DNA from: Polyangium mundeleinium
Lineage (GTDB): Bacteria > Myxococcota_A > Polyangia > Polyangiales > Polyangiaceae
Reading direction: 5' to 3'
Assembly (NCBI RefSeq): GCF_028369105.1
Contig: NZ_JAQNDO010000001.1
Coordinates: 4,494,501 to 4,558,500, forward strand
DNA: 64,000 nt
Shown here one piece after another: positions 1 to 12,220 of this stretch (its first letter is position 1; every line of letters begins with the position of its first letter). The notes under the pieces were generated by a model. The model saw nothing but the letters and a program-made list of their open reading frames with translations, was not told the DNA's origin and ran no database searches. Position numbers and translations under genes: made by a program.

Positions 1-83
1 CCACGCCGCCGGCCCGCCCCCCGCGGAAGCGGAACGGCGCGCCGCCACGAAAAACCGAGATGCTCGAAGAGATGCCGTTCTGA
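1..83 (+). CDS. possible C-terminal end of an upstream gene (partial)
   Basis: Reading frame 3 is open from the window edge and stops with TGA at 81-83. The last residues read KTEMLEEMPF, which looks like an ordinary protein tail. Too little is present to name a product. The stop lies inside a short inverted repeat (ATGCCGTTC TG AAACGGCAT), which could act as a weak terminator. Confidence 0.3.
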   Translation, partial: TPPARPPRKRNGAPPRKTEMLEEMPF

Positions 84-189
84 AACGGCATGGGGGGTGA
101 CACGGCCCGGGGCGTGCGGAAAACGCGCCCCGGGCCCGCGGCTCGGCCCTTGTGGCAGCCCGGTCCCCGTGGCAAATATCGAGCATACC

Positions 190-1797
190 ATGGCACATCG
201 ACTTACCACGACGCCCCTGCTTGCCCTTGTCTTCGCTGGTTTCGCTGTCGCCAGCGGCTGCGGCCGATCGTTCCCCGGCACCGGCGACAGCAGCTCGGAC
301 GGCGGCGGAGGGTTCGCCGGGCACGGCGGCGGCATCGGCGGTGTGGGCGGCGTCGGTGGTGTGGGCGGTGTGGGCGGCGTCGGTGGTGTGGGCGGGGTGG
401 GCGGGGTGGGCGGCGTCGGTGGCGTGGGTGGCGTCGGTGGCGTGGGCGGCGTCGGTGGCGTCGGCGGTACCATGGGCTTCTGCAGCGACGGCAAGGTCGA
501 CGTGGGCGAGGAGTGCGACGACGGCCCGCTGAACAGCGACACCGGCGCTTGCAAGACCACGTGCGAGAAGGCGGTCTGCGGCGACGGGTTCGTGTATGCG
601 GCGGCCGAGGCGTGCGACGACGCCAACGAGATCGACGGCGACGGCTGCAACCACGACTGCATCGTCTCGGGCACGGTGCTCTTCACGCAGAGCCACAGCA
701 TCCCGTCGTCGACAGGCGAGGAGATCACGAGCGTCCGGCTGGACCCCAAGGGCAACCTCATCGTCGGCGGGCTCCTCGGCCTGACGGGCACGCCGGATCA
801 TTACGACGGGTTCGTAGGCAAGCTCGATCCGGCGGGCAACCCGATGTGGTTTGCCCTGGTCAGCGGCGCGGCGGGCCTCGACGACGCAATTTACGGCGTG
901 GCGGTCGAGCCATCCGGCAACATCGTCGCCGTGGGATACGAGACCCTCGCCGACGGGACGACGAACATGATCGTTCGTCGGTACGACACGAACGGCGGGC
1001 TTCTGTGGTCGCAGAGCTACGACGGCGGAGTCGACGGATACGATTTCGCGTGGGGCGTCGCGACACAGGGCGGAGGGCACGTCTACGTCGCCGGGGCCAT
1101 GATGGCGAACGCCAGCGGGAGTGATTTCGCGGTGCTGAAGTTGTCGATCGTAGACGGCTCGATCATGGGGCAGCGCCTCGTGGACGGGCCGGGCAAGGCC
1201 ACCGATGCGGCGCAGGGCATCGCGCTCGACGGCAATTTCGCCTATGCCGTCGGCTACGTGACGAACGAGGCGGGCTCGACGGACGTCTTGGTGACCAAGC
1301 TGTCGGTCGGCGGCTCCCAGCCGACCGAGTCGTGGACGCGCACCTTCAATGGCGCATTGAACGGCGACGATTACGGGTTCGCAGTCGCGGTCGCCCCGGA
1401 TGGGACCCTCTTCGTCGGCGGCTCCGAGTCCACGAATTTCGGCCGCGACGCCTGGCTGCGCAAGTACGATTCAAACGGGGACGAGCTCTGGACCGAGACC
1501 CACACGAGCCAGGTCCCCGCAGGCCTGGACGCAATCTACGCCGTGGCCACCGACCCGAGCGGCAACGTGATCGTGACGGGCTACGAGATGACCCCCACGC
1601 TCTCGACGGACATCTGGACCCGCAAATACGATCCCTCCGGCAAGGAGCTCTGGACCAACGTGTACGGCGGGGCAGGAGACGGCGCCGATTACGGCGAGGG
1701 GATCACCACGAACAGCGCCTCCGAGGTGTTCGTCGTGGGCACCGAGCTCACGACGAACGAAGGCTACAACGCCTGGATCCGCAAGTACGCGCCCTGA
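190..1797 (+). CDS. lipoprotein with Gly-rich linker, Cys-rich repeat and beta-propeller-type repeats
   Basis: Predicted lipoprotein of 535 aa. I start at ATG 190 because it gives MAHRLTTTPLLALVF, a hydrophobic stretch and the lipobox VASGC; upstream in-frame starts add an Arg/Pro-rich, non-signal segment. A GGVGGVGG tract of about 45 residues follows, then a Cys-rich module with GEECDDG and AEACDDANE motifs (the DUF4215-type myxobacterial Cys-rich repeat). The rest is a series of about 50-residue repeats containing WxxxY, DxxGN and GYxxT motifs, typical of SBBP/beta-propeller surface proteins. It is probably anchored on the cell surface; substrate or partner is unknown. The Gly tract is a DNA-level repeat (ggtgtgggcggcgtc variants) and should be prone to length change. 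Confidence 0.85.
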   Translation: MAHRLTTTPLLALVFAGFAVASGCGRSFPGTGDSSSDGGGGFAGHGGGIGGVGGVGGVGGVGGVGGVGGVGGVGGVGGVGGVGGVGGVGGVGGTMGFCSDGKVDVGEECDDGPLNSDTGACKTTCEKAVCGDGFVYAAAEACDDANEIDGDGCNHDCIVSGTVLFTQSHSIPSSTGEEITSVRLDPKGNLIVGGLLGLTGTPDHYDGFVGKLDPAGNPMWFALVSGAAGLDDAIYGVAVEPSGNIVAVGYETLADGTTNMIVRRYDTNGGLLWSQSYDGGVDGYDFAWGVATQGGGHVYVAGAMMANASGSDFAVLKLSIVDGSIMGQRLVDGPGKATDAAQGIALDGNFAYAVGYVTNEAGSTDVLVTKLSVGGSQPTESWTRTFNGALNGDDYGFAVAVAPDGTLFVGGSESTNFGRDAWLRKYDSNGDELWTETHTSQVPAGLDAIYAVATDPSGNVIVTGYEMTPTLSTDIWTRKYDPSGKELWTNVYGGAGDGADYGEGITTNSASEVFVVGTELTTNEGYNAWIRKYAP

Positions 1798-1861
1798 GAG
1801 GGGGTTCATCAGGATTGCGCGCGGCTCGAGCTCAGCACTGGCCAGAACGTCTGCCGTAACG

Positions 1862-3214
1862 TCATCGCGCGCGAGCGCGCGCCACCGCAGCGAGCGCTCG
1901 CGTGGAGAGCGCGCTCGGCGCGAGCTCGTCGGCCCGGCGCACATCCGCCTCGGCCTCGTCGAGCGACCCCGCGCGCAAAGCAAGCAGGCCCCGCGTCAGG
2001 TGCGCGCGCGCCCGCTCCACGTCCTCGGCCTTCTCCCGGGCCGCTTGCTCGTCGGGGGTCCAGAACCCTCGCTCCTTGGCCTCAGCGATGATCGTGAAGG
2101 CCATGGCAATCGCCGCGAGCGCCTCGTCGCGGCGATTCAGGGCGTCGAGCAGCACAGCGCGGGTCGTGTGGTAGGGCGCGTAGTCGTCGAGTTCGAGGGC
2201 TCGATCCACGTCGGCGAGCGCCGCTCCGTGCTCTCCCCGGGCCCAGGCGCGGCTCGCGCGCTGGTGATAGGCGGTCGCGAGGGGGAGTTTTACGTGGTCC
2301 CGATCGCCGCGGCGCAACGAATCGGATTTCCAGAGCTCCTCGCCGTCGGCGATGACAACGTTCCAGTCTGGAAAAACCCGGGGCAAGGTCCGCACGACGG
2401 GGAACCCCTCGATGTGCGTGGACGGCACGCGGGCGAGCACGGCGAGGATCCCAGCCAAGGAAGCGCCGTCCTCGATTCCGGCGGCCGCGGGCCCCTCCTC
2501 GCGAATGCGGCGGAGCGTCCGAAAGGCCTCGCGAGGGGCAGGAGCGAGGGTCTCTCCAGCCGGATGGTTTGCGGCGAGCAGCGAGAAAAAGAAACAAGCG
2601 ATCAGCCAGATGTCGTGCTCGATGGGCACGCTCGACCCCTGCCAGCGCGGATGGCCGCGCTCTCGTTCGTGGTCCTTGGCGAGCGTCTCGTACATGTCGA
2701 CCGCCTGGAACCCCGGGATGAGCCAGCGAATCTGCCACTGCCCGTCCTCCTCGACGAGCCGCAGGTGGGACGGGCCGAACAACAGGGGGCCGCACCCGCG
2801 CGCATGCAACTGCACCACGACCTCACACGCCTGGAGCGCGCACGTCGCCGCGGCCTCGATCCCCAGAGACGGCCAGGGCCGCGCGGGCGGCGGCTCCGCG
2901 AAGACAATGCCCGGACCGACGTGGAGCACGGGCACCGTGTACGGGAGCGCAAGCGATTGCACGGTCCGGGCGACGGTCTCGGTCGCAAGGTCGCGCGTCC
3001 AGGTGAACGGGTAGCTCCGCGGATCAACGAGCACGCGCGCGCCGGATTGCCGATCGCTTCCGTGGAGCCAGAATTCGTCTGTCGGCAAGGGGCCCGGCCT
3101 GAGATTCCTCCTGCCCCCCCATAGCACTTCCTTCCAAAGCGCCCTCCGCGCGCTGACGACCTCCTCCGGATCCCCGCGCACCACGAAGCGCCCGTCGTCC
3201 GGGTATCGCTTCAT
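1862..3214 (-). CDS. TPR protein with degenerate kinase-like N-terminal region
   Basis: 450 aa starting at ATG 3214 (MKRYPDDGRF), four bases inside the end of the upstream small gene (ATGA overlap), so the two are translationally coupled. The middle holds LHARGCGPLLFGPSHLRLVE and, about 60 residues later, EHDIWLIACFFFSLLAA. These sit where a protein kinase has its catalytic loop and the DvysLG segment of helix F, but the catalytic HRD and DFG residues are missing, so I infer a pseudokinase fold. The C-terminal third contains TPR-like helices (AYHQRASRAWARGEHGAALADVDRALELD and following). Function is unknown; a scaffold or regulatory role is an inference only. Confidence 0.7.
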   Translation of the reverse strand: MKRYPDDGRFVVRGDPEEVVSARRALWKEVLWGGRRNLRPGPLPTDEFWLHGSDRQSGARVLVDPRSYPFTWTRDLATETVARTVQSLALPYTVPVLHVGPGIVFAEPPPARPWPSLGIEAAATCALQACEVVVQLHARGCGPLLFGPSHLRLVEEDGQWQIRWLIPGFQAVDMYETLAKDHERERGHPRWQGSSVPIEHDIWLIACFFFSLLAANHPAGETLAPAPREAFRTLRRIREEGPAAAGIEDGASLAGILAVLARVPSTHIEGFPVVRTLPRVFPDWNVVIADGEELWKSDSLRRGDRDHVKLPLATAYHQRASRAWARGEHGAALADVDRALELDDYAPYHTTRAVLLDALNRRDEALAAIAMAFTIIAEAKERGFWTPDEQAAREKAEDVERARAHLTRGLLALRAGSLDEAEADVRRADELAPSALSTRALAAVARARAR

Positions 3215-3471
3215 CGCTGCCCCGCGCGGGCGAAGGCGCGCCGCCGCTGCGTCGCGGCGAGCGCCGTCCCTCCGGCCATCCCGAGGGCGAGCAAGGGCAA
3301 CAGCCGACGCGCCAGCGTCTCCTCGAGCGGCACCTCGGGCGTGGGCGCGGGGTGCTCGTCCCAGTCGGCCGGGCGCTCGGGCTCCGGCAGGATATCGGCA
3401 CGCGCAGCTCCTGCCCAAAACCATGCCGTGAGAAGCACGAGGCCACAACCGCCGAGGATACGTCGTCGCAC
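3211..3471 (-). CDS. small exported membrane protein
   Basis: 86 aa with a proposed GTG start at 3471 (VRRRILGGCGLVLL). An N-terminal hydrophobic segment ends in GAARADI, a plausible signal peptidase site. A Pro/Glu-rich stretch and a second hydrophobic segment (LLPLLALGMAGGTALAA) follow, with a basic tail QRRRAF. The stop overlaps the start of the downstream TPR gene (ATGA), which indicates a two-gene operon. An alternative TTG start lies four codons upstream. No family is recognised. Confidence 0.55.
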   Translation of the reverse strand: MRRRILGGCGLVLLTAWFWAGAARADILPEPERPADWDEHPAPTPEVPLEETLARRLLPLLALGMAGGTALAATQRRRAFARAGQR

Positions 3472-3791
3472 AGGGGGCAAGGATACATCGATGCAATGCC
3501 GGCGCGTCAAGTCGTTGATCCTGCGGCGCGAGCGCTGCACGAAAGAAGGGCGCGGACGGGAACGGCAGCGCGGACATGCGCGGGCAATTTGCCCCCGATC
3601 CCCCTGACGACTCAGCCAGACTGTGGTCCGGTACGAGCGCCACGCCGAAAACTTCCTCGGCTTCGTCCACCTCGGATGCATCGTCGTGTACCTCAGGACG
3701 CTCCTGGACGGTTTACGAGATGAGCTCTACCCTCGATCCGCTCGCGACGCCTGCAAAACACCCTCTGCGCAGAAGGACCCACGCACCCACG
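3472..3791. other. intergenic region, divergent promoters expected
   Basis: The 320 bp between divergently transcribed genes hold no convincing gene. Positions 3736-3770 (CGATCCGCTCGCGACGCCTG followed by caaaacaccctctg) closely resemble the 3-prime arm of the long hairpin at 47329-47452, suggesting a dispersed intergenic repeat. Confidence 0.4.
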
Positions 3792-4787
3792 ATGAAAGCC
3801 GTTCTTTGCAAGGCCTTCGGGCCCCCCGAGTCGCTCGTCGTCGAGGATCTCCCGAGCCCCACGCCCGAAGCGGGCCAGGTGATCGTCTCGGTCCACGCAG
3901 CCTCGGTCAATTTCCCGGACCTCCTGGTCATCCAAGACAAGTACCAGTTCAAGCCAAGCCTGCCCTTTTCGCCAGGCGGAGAGGTTTCCGGAATCGTCAC
4001 GTCGGTAGGCGCCGGCGTGACGTCGCTCGCAGTCGGCGATCGGGTGGTCGCCTGGGCTCCGTACGGCTGCTTCGCCGAGGAGGTCGCGCTGGGCGAGGGG
4101 CAGGTCATCAAGGTGCCGGACGGGATCGATCCCGTCACGGCCTCGACGCTGCTCGTGGCGTACGGGACGACGCATCACGCGCTGGTCGATCGGGCTGCGC
4201 TTCGGGCCGGCGAGACGCTCGTCGTGCTCGGCGCGGCGGGCGGGGTGGGCGTCGCCGCCATCGAGATCGGGAAGCTGCTCGGCGCGCGCGTCATTGCCTG
4301 CGCGTCGAGCGACGACAAACTCGAGGTTTGTCGGGCGCGCGGGGCCGACGAGGTCGTGAACTACAGCCGGGAAGACCTGAAGGCGCGGCTGAAGGCGCTC
4401 GCACCGAACGGCGCGGACGTCGTGTACGATCCCGTCGGAGGCTCGTTCGCCGAACCGGCGCTGCGCGCGATGGCCTGGCGAGGCCGCTACCTCGTGGTCG
4501 GGTTCGCCGCGGGCGACATCCCGAAGATCCCGCTGAACCTCACGCTGCTGAAGGGCTGCTCGATCGTCGGCGTGTTCTGGGGTTCGTTCACGATGCGTGA
4601 GCCCGAGCGGTATCGCGAGGGTCTCGCCGAGCTCTTCGGGTGGGTGCGGGACGGTCGCATCCGGCCGCACGTCGATAAGACCTATCCGCTCGAACAGGCG
4701 AGCGCGGCGCTCTCCGCGATGGCCGAGCGGCGCGTGAAGGGCAAGGTCGTGCTCGTCACGGAGCGCGGGGCTGCGTCCGCGCGTTGA
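3792..4787 (+). CDS. NADPH:quinone oxidoreductase, MDR (zinc-less) family
   Basis: 331 aa, starting at ATG 3792 (MKAVLCKAFGPPESL), a canonical N-terminus for this family. The GroES-like domain contains FPDLLVIQDKYQ and the PFSPGGEVSG segment. The Rossmann domain has the nucleotide-binding GAAGGVGVAAIEIGKLLGA motif. Zinc-ligand cysteines of classical alcohol dehydrogenases are absent, so quinone or enone reduction with NADPH is likely. The C-terminus (KGKVVLVTE) and total length are standard. It is probably cytoplasmic and monocistronic. Confidence 0.88.
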   Translation: MKAVLCKAFGPPESLVVEDLPSPTPEAGQVIVSVHAASVNFPDLLVIQDKYQFKPSLPFSPGGEVSGIVTSVGAGVTSLAVGDRVVAWAPYGCFAEEVALGEGQVIKVPDGIDPVTASTLLVAYGTTHHALVDRAALRAGETLVVLGAAGGVGVAAIEIGKLLGARVIACASSDDKLEVCRARGADEVVNYSREDLKARLKALAPNGADVVYDPVGGSFAEPALRAMAWRGRYLVVGFAAGDIPKIPLNLTLLKGCSIVGVFWGSFTMREPERYREGLAELFGWVRDGRIRPHVDKTYPLEQASAALSAMAERRVKGKVVLVTERGAASAR

Positions 4788-4830
4788 GCGAAGTGCACGC
4801 CGGGGCCTTCTGGCCTACGCTAGCCCCGCC

Positions 4831-5952
4831 ATGACGCCGATCGAAGAGCTCGCCGTTCTCCTCCGGCCCGCGGGGGGCGGGCTTCACCTGGTCTCGACGG
4901 GGCGCGCCGAGCAGCTCGCCCTGCAACGCGCGCTCTACCAGGTCACGACCGACGAGGCCGTGCAGGAAAAGCACCTCGAAGCGCTCGCGCGGATCGGCGC
5001 GGCGCGCGTCGTGATCCTCGGCGTGCCCTCGGACGTCGGCGCGGGCTTCCGGCGCGGGGCGAACCTCGGCCCCCAGGCGATCCGCTCGCGCTTGCTCGAA
5101 GAGCAGCCTGATTTTCCGGCGCGCGCGGCCGGGATGGGCGTCGTCGACATCGGCGATGTCTTCGTCGTCCCCCAGCTCCTCTCGGATGACATGCTGAACG
5201 AGGCGCAAAAGGCTGCCTCGCGGAAGGCGCTTTATCCGAATGTCCCCGCGGCTGTGGCCGAACGCTTGCCTGTCTCGCCGCTCTCGATCGCTGAGCGTGC
5301 GCTCGACCTCGTCTTTCAGATCAACCCCACCGTAAAGCCCTTCGTCATTGGTGGGGATCATTCGACGGCATGGCCTGTCGCGGCTGCGCTCGCGCGTGTC
5401 CGTCCGCCGGCGAAGGAGCGCTGGGGCATCGTGCAGCCCGATGCGCATACCGATCTTTTGCCCGAGCGCCTCGGGATTCGTATGTGCTTCGCGACCTGGT
5501 CGTACCATGCGAACGAACTGTTTGGCCGGGATGGACGGCTCGTCCAGGTCGGCACGCGGGCCTCGCGGCACGAGCGGGGCCACTGGGAGCAGGGCCTCGG
5601 TGTGCGGCAATTCTGGGCGGACGAATGCCTCGCCAAACCCGAGGCCACCCTCGACGCTCTCCTCGCGCATCTCAAATCGCATGGCGTGACGGGTGTTTAT
5701 TTCTCCAATGACATCGACGGCACCGACGAGCGGTTTGCCGACGCGACGGGCACGCCGGAGCCTTTTGGGCTCGAGCCGGATTTTGTGGTCGAGTTGATCC
5801 GGCGGCTCGGCCGTGAGGTGGGGATCGTCGCGGGGGATGTGATGGAAGTTGCTCCCGTGCTCGGCCCGAGCCCGGAAAGCCAGCGGCGGACCGTCGGGCT
5901 CGCGGTGCGTTACCTCGACGAGACGCTCCGCGCGATGCTCGCCGGTCGCTGA
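4831..5952 (+). CDS. arginase/agmatinase/formiminoglutamase family hydrolase
   Basis: 373 aa. It shows the ureohydrolase metal-binding motifs: GGDHS (near residue 175), DAHTDLL (near 205) and SNDIDGTD (near 292). These match the GGDHS, DAHxD and SxDxDxxDP signatures that hold the binuclear manganese centre. The protein has an extra N-terminal segment of about 60 residues before ILGVPSDVGAGFRRGANLGP, and DIDGTD replaces the usual DIDxxDP. The exact substrate (arginine, agmatine, formiminoglutamate or another guanidino compound) cannot be told from sequence alone. No catabolic partner gene is adjacent. Confidence 0.85.
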   Translation: MTPIEELAVLLRPAGGGLHLVSTGRAEQLALQRALYQVTTDEAVQEKHLEALARIGAARVVILGVPSDVGAGFRRGANLGPQAIRSRLLEEQPDFPARAAGMGVVDIGDVFVVPQLLSDDMLNEAQKAASRKALYPNVPAAVAERLPVSPLSIAERALDLVFQINPTVKPFVIGGDHSTAWPVAAALARVRPPAKERWGIVQPDAHTDLLPERLGIRMCFATWSYHANELFGRDGRLVQVGTRASRHERGHWEQGLGVRQFWADECLAKPEATLDALLAHLKSHGVTGVYFSNDIDGTDERFADATGTPEPFGLEPDFVVELIRRLGREVGIVAGDVMEVAPVLGPSPESQRRTVGLAVRYLDETLRAMLAGR

Positions 5953-6021
5953 GGCCATTCCTCGCGGACCCGTTGACAGCTTTACGTCGCTGCTGTCTCC
6001 TCCCGGAAAGTCGGAGGGTCC

Positions 6022-6726
6022 ATGCGTCGTATCGAGCCTCGTCGTAGCAGTGGGTGGAGTGCGGTTCCCGTCGTGATGGCGCTTGCCGTGGGGTCGTGGG
6101 GTTGCGCCAGCCTGCCCAAGACGGGCGTCGAGTCCACGGGGGAGCCGCTCAACGTCGAGGTCCGCACCGAGACGCACACGTACGTCACGCAGGCGAAGGT
6201 CGGCGAGGTGCAGCACCGCGACTCCTCCGGCCGGCTCGTCGGGACCTCGTCGCTCTACGAGAATCAGGTCGGCTCGTACGACGTCACGCGCTGGCAGGTG
6301 TTTCAGGGCGAAACGAACATCGACGATCAGGACTTCTACAGCATCGCGGGGGACGCCGATGCGGCGGCGCAGATCGCGGACTACCGCTCCACCGGCGTGA
6401 GCATGAACCGCGTCGGCATCGGGCTCGCGATCGTTGGCGGCGCGGCCATGCTCGCGGGGATCATCCTCGGCTCCTCGCTCACGACGAAGGACGAGTACGG
6501 CTTTGAGTCGCGCCCGACGTGGACGACGGCGGCGGCGACGGGCGGCATTATCGTGGGCCTCGTGGGCGGCGGCGTGGCGTGGGCCGGCTACGCGCGGACG
6601 AAGCGCGAGCACCCGATCGACGACCCGCAAAAGGCGGCCAACGCCGCGCGCCGGTACAACAAGCAGATCGGCGAGCAGCCCGAGCCTGAAGAGGAAGAGC
6701 GCCCGCGCCGCAAGCGGCGGCGGTGA
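6022..6726 (+). CDS. lipoprotein with two glycine-rich membrane segments
   Basis: 234 aa, ATG 6022 preceded by GGAGGG at a good distance. The N-terminus has a hydrophobic run ending in SWGC, a plausible lipobox. Two hydrophobic segments occur near residues 134-155 (VGIGLAIVGGAAMLAGIILG) and 172-190 (GGIIVGLVGGGVAWAGYA). The tail is very basic (RPRRKRRR). No family recognised; probably an envelope protein. Confidence 0.65.
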   Translation: MRRIEPRRSSGWSAVPVVMALAVGSWGCASLPKTGVESTGEPLNVEVRTETHTYVTQAKVGEVQHRDSSGRLVGTSSLYENQVGSYDVTRWQVFQGETNIDDQDFYSIAGDADAAAQIADYRSTGVSMNRVGIGLAIVGGAAMLAGIILGSSLTTKDEYGFESRPTWTTAAATGGIIVGLVGGGVAWAGYARTKREHPIDDPQKAANAARRYNKQIGEQPEPEEEERPRRKRRR

Positions 6727-6731
6727 TGGAT

Positions 6732-7127
6732 CTAGGGCTGGACCTTGTCGGCGAGATCGAACACCGGCGCGTAGAGCCCGTAGAACGAGAGCCCGACCGC
6801 GCCGATGGCGAGCGCGATCCCGCCGCAGAAGAGCCCCACCGCGATCCTGCCTCCGCCTCTTTTGCGCACAAACATTCCCGCCACGGCGAGCGCAACCGCT
6901 CCCGCGGCCCCGCCGAGTGGGGTCACGTGGGCGACCACGGCGCGCGTCACGAGCGGCAAGACCGCGCTGCTGCCGAACTCGTCGAACATCTTTGCGAAGG
7001 CCGGGAGCGCGAGCCTGTCGAGCAGCACGAGGGCCGTCGCGAGCGAGGCGACGACCAGCGCGAGCACGAAGTCCACGGGGTTCAGGCCCACCACGCGGGC
7101 CTCCTGGGGGTCGGCCGGGTTCGTCAT
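6732..7127 (-). CDS. small integral membrane protein, unknown
   Basis: 131 aa starting at ATG 7127 (MTNPADPQEARVVG). Three or four hydrophobic segments are visible: near residues 18-36, near 60-85 (including AAGAVALAVAGMFV) and near 96-118 (VGLFCGGIALAIGAVGLSFYG). It converges on the lipoprotein gene 6022-6726. No recognisable domain. Confidence 0.65.
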   Translation of the reverse strand: MTNPADPQEARVVGLNPVDFVLALVVASLATALVLLDRLALPAFAKMFDEFGSSAVLPLVTRAVVAHVTPLGGAAGAVALAVAGMFVRKRGGGRIAVGLFCGGIALAIGAVGLSFYGLYAPVFDLADKVQP

Positions 7128-7165
7128 GTTCGTTCGTCGCCTCGGGGCGGGGAGTGTACTCGCCC

Positions 7166-7450
7166 GCCTGCCTCGCGCGCGAGGCCCGCGCCCATGTCGG
7201 ACCCCCTCCGGGTCTCGCCGACGAGACCCTCGCCCTGATCGGACCTCGCTGCCTGCCTCGCGCGCGAGACCCCCGCCCTGATCGGACTAGCTCCGGGGTC
7301 TCGTCGGCGAGACCCCCGCCCTAATCGGACTAGCTCCGGGGTCTCGCCGACGAGCCCCCCGCCCTAATCGGACCTGCTCCGGGTCTCGCCGACGAGACCC
7401 CCGCCCTGATCGGACTAGCTCCGGGGTCTCGTCGACGAGGCAAACGGGTG
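7166..7450. repeat. 43-bp tandem repeat array with internal palindromes
   Basis: About six and a half direct repeats with a 43-bp period. The unit reads GGGGTCTCGTCGGCGAGACC followed by cccgccctaatcggactagctcc. Each unit carries the inverted repeat GGTCTCGnCGnCGAGACC, so the array is a run of potential hairpins. Units 1 and 3 have the variant arm CCTCGCGCGCGAGG. It lies about 100 bp upstream of the giant kinase gene starting at 7555. A 43-nt period is not a multiple of 3, which argues against coding. Confidence 0.9.
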
Positions 7451-7554
7451 AACTTACGTTGTGTTGTGATGTAGGCTTTGGACCCACGGCCACGAGCACG
7501 AGTCGCGCCGCGCCGGTCATGGCCGCTGCTGCGGAAGGCGGGTAAGGGTGGACG

Positions 7555-11444
<3,890 letters not shown>

Positions 11445-11448
<4 letters not shown>

Positions 11449-12092
11449 CCGCAGCCGCCGTCGACAGGCAGGGCATCCACGTCGAGGGGCTCGCTTGCCG
11501 GGACCCACGGGTCCTGGGCTTCGAACGAGAGCGTGCCGTGGAGCGAGAGCGAGCAGGGGAACGTCCCTTCGACCTCCAACGTCCCGGTGCCGGAGACGGC
11601 GGGCGCGGAGCTCATCGGTTGCGGGGGAAACCCTCCTTGCATCGCGCAGTCGCTCGCCTGGTTCGTCACGTCCGCGTGCGAGAGGATCCAGGGCGGCGTG
11701 GTTTCGATCGCGAGCGTCGGGGTCGTGCCCATCTCCACGAAGAGACGAAAGCAGACGTTTCGCGTGGGATCGGCCTTGAAGATGATGAACCGCGGGACGT
11801 GCGTGAGGAGGTTCGCCGCGGTGTATTCGACGCCGCCGCTGCTCCCGCCTGCGCCGCCGTTTCCGCCGCTGCCCCCGGCGCCGCCTTCGCCGCCGCTCCC
11901 GCCTTCGCCGCCGCTGCCGCCGCCGCCCGCGCCGCCGCTCCCGCCCGCGCCGCCGCTGCCGGTTCCGCTGCTGGTTCCGCCCCCGCTTCCGTGGGTTTGG
12001 TTCGTGACTTCGGTCCCGCAGGCGAGCAGGGCCAGGGCCAGGGCGGCGTTCGCCGCGAGTAACCACGTGGATCGAAAGGAAGAAAGGTGCAT
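11445..12092 (-). CDS. lipoprotein with Gly/Ser-rich linker
   Basis: 215 aa, ATG 12092. The signal peptide ends at LLAC (lipobox). A roughly 60-residue GGxGGSGG linker follows, then a globular domain of about 125 residues (VEYTAANLLTHVPRF onward) with two conserved-looking cysteine pairs. This layout of a lipid anchor, flexible Gly/Ser stalk and compact C-terminal domain is a frequent myxobacterial surface-protein design. Function is unknown. Its last four bases overlap the end of the kinase gene. Confidence 0.75.
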
Positions 12093-12220
12093 CGAAGATC
12101 CTCCGGCTGTTCTTTGTCGATGGTACGCCGTGAAGCGAAGGGCGTCACTGTTGCGACGCGATCACGCGGCCCTTCCGCCATGGACAAGGGGAGGCCGCTT
12201 CTCTAGATTGCTCTGTTGGC

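Noticed and set aside
7166-7450. CRISPR or integron attC array
   Set aside because: Units are direct contiguous repeats with internal palindromes, no cassettes between them and no integron integrase in the window.
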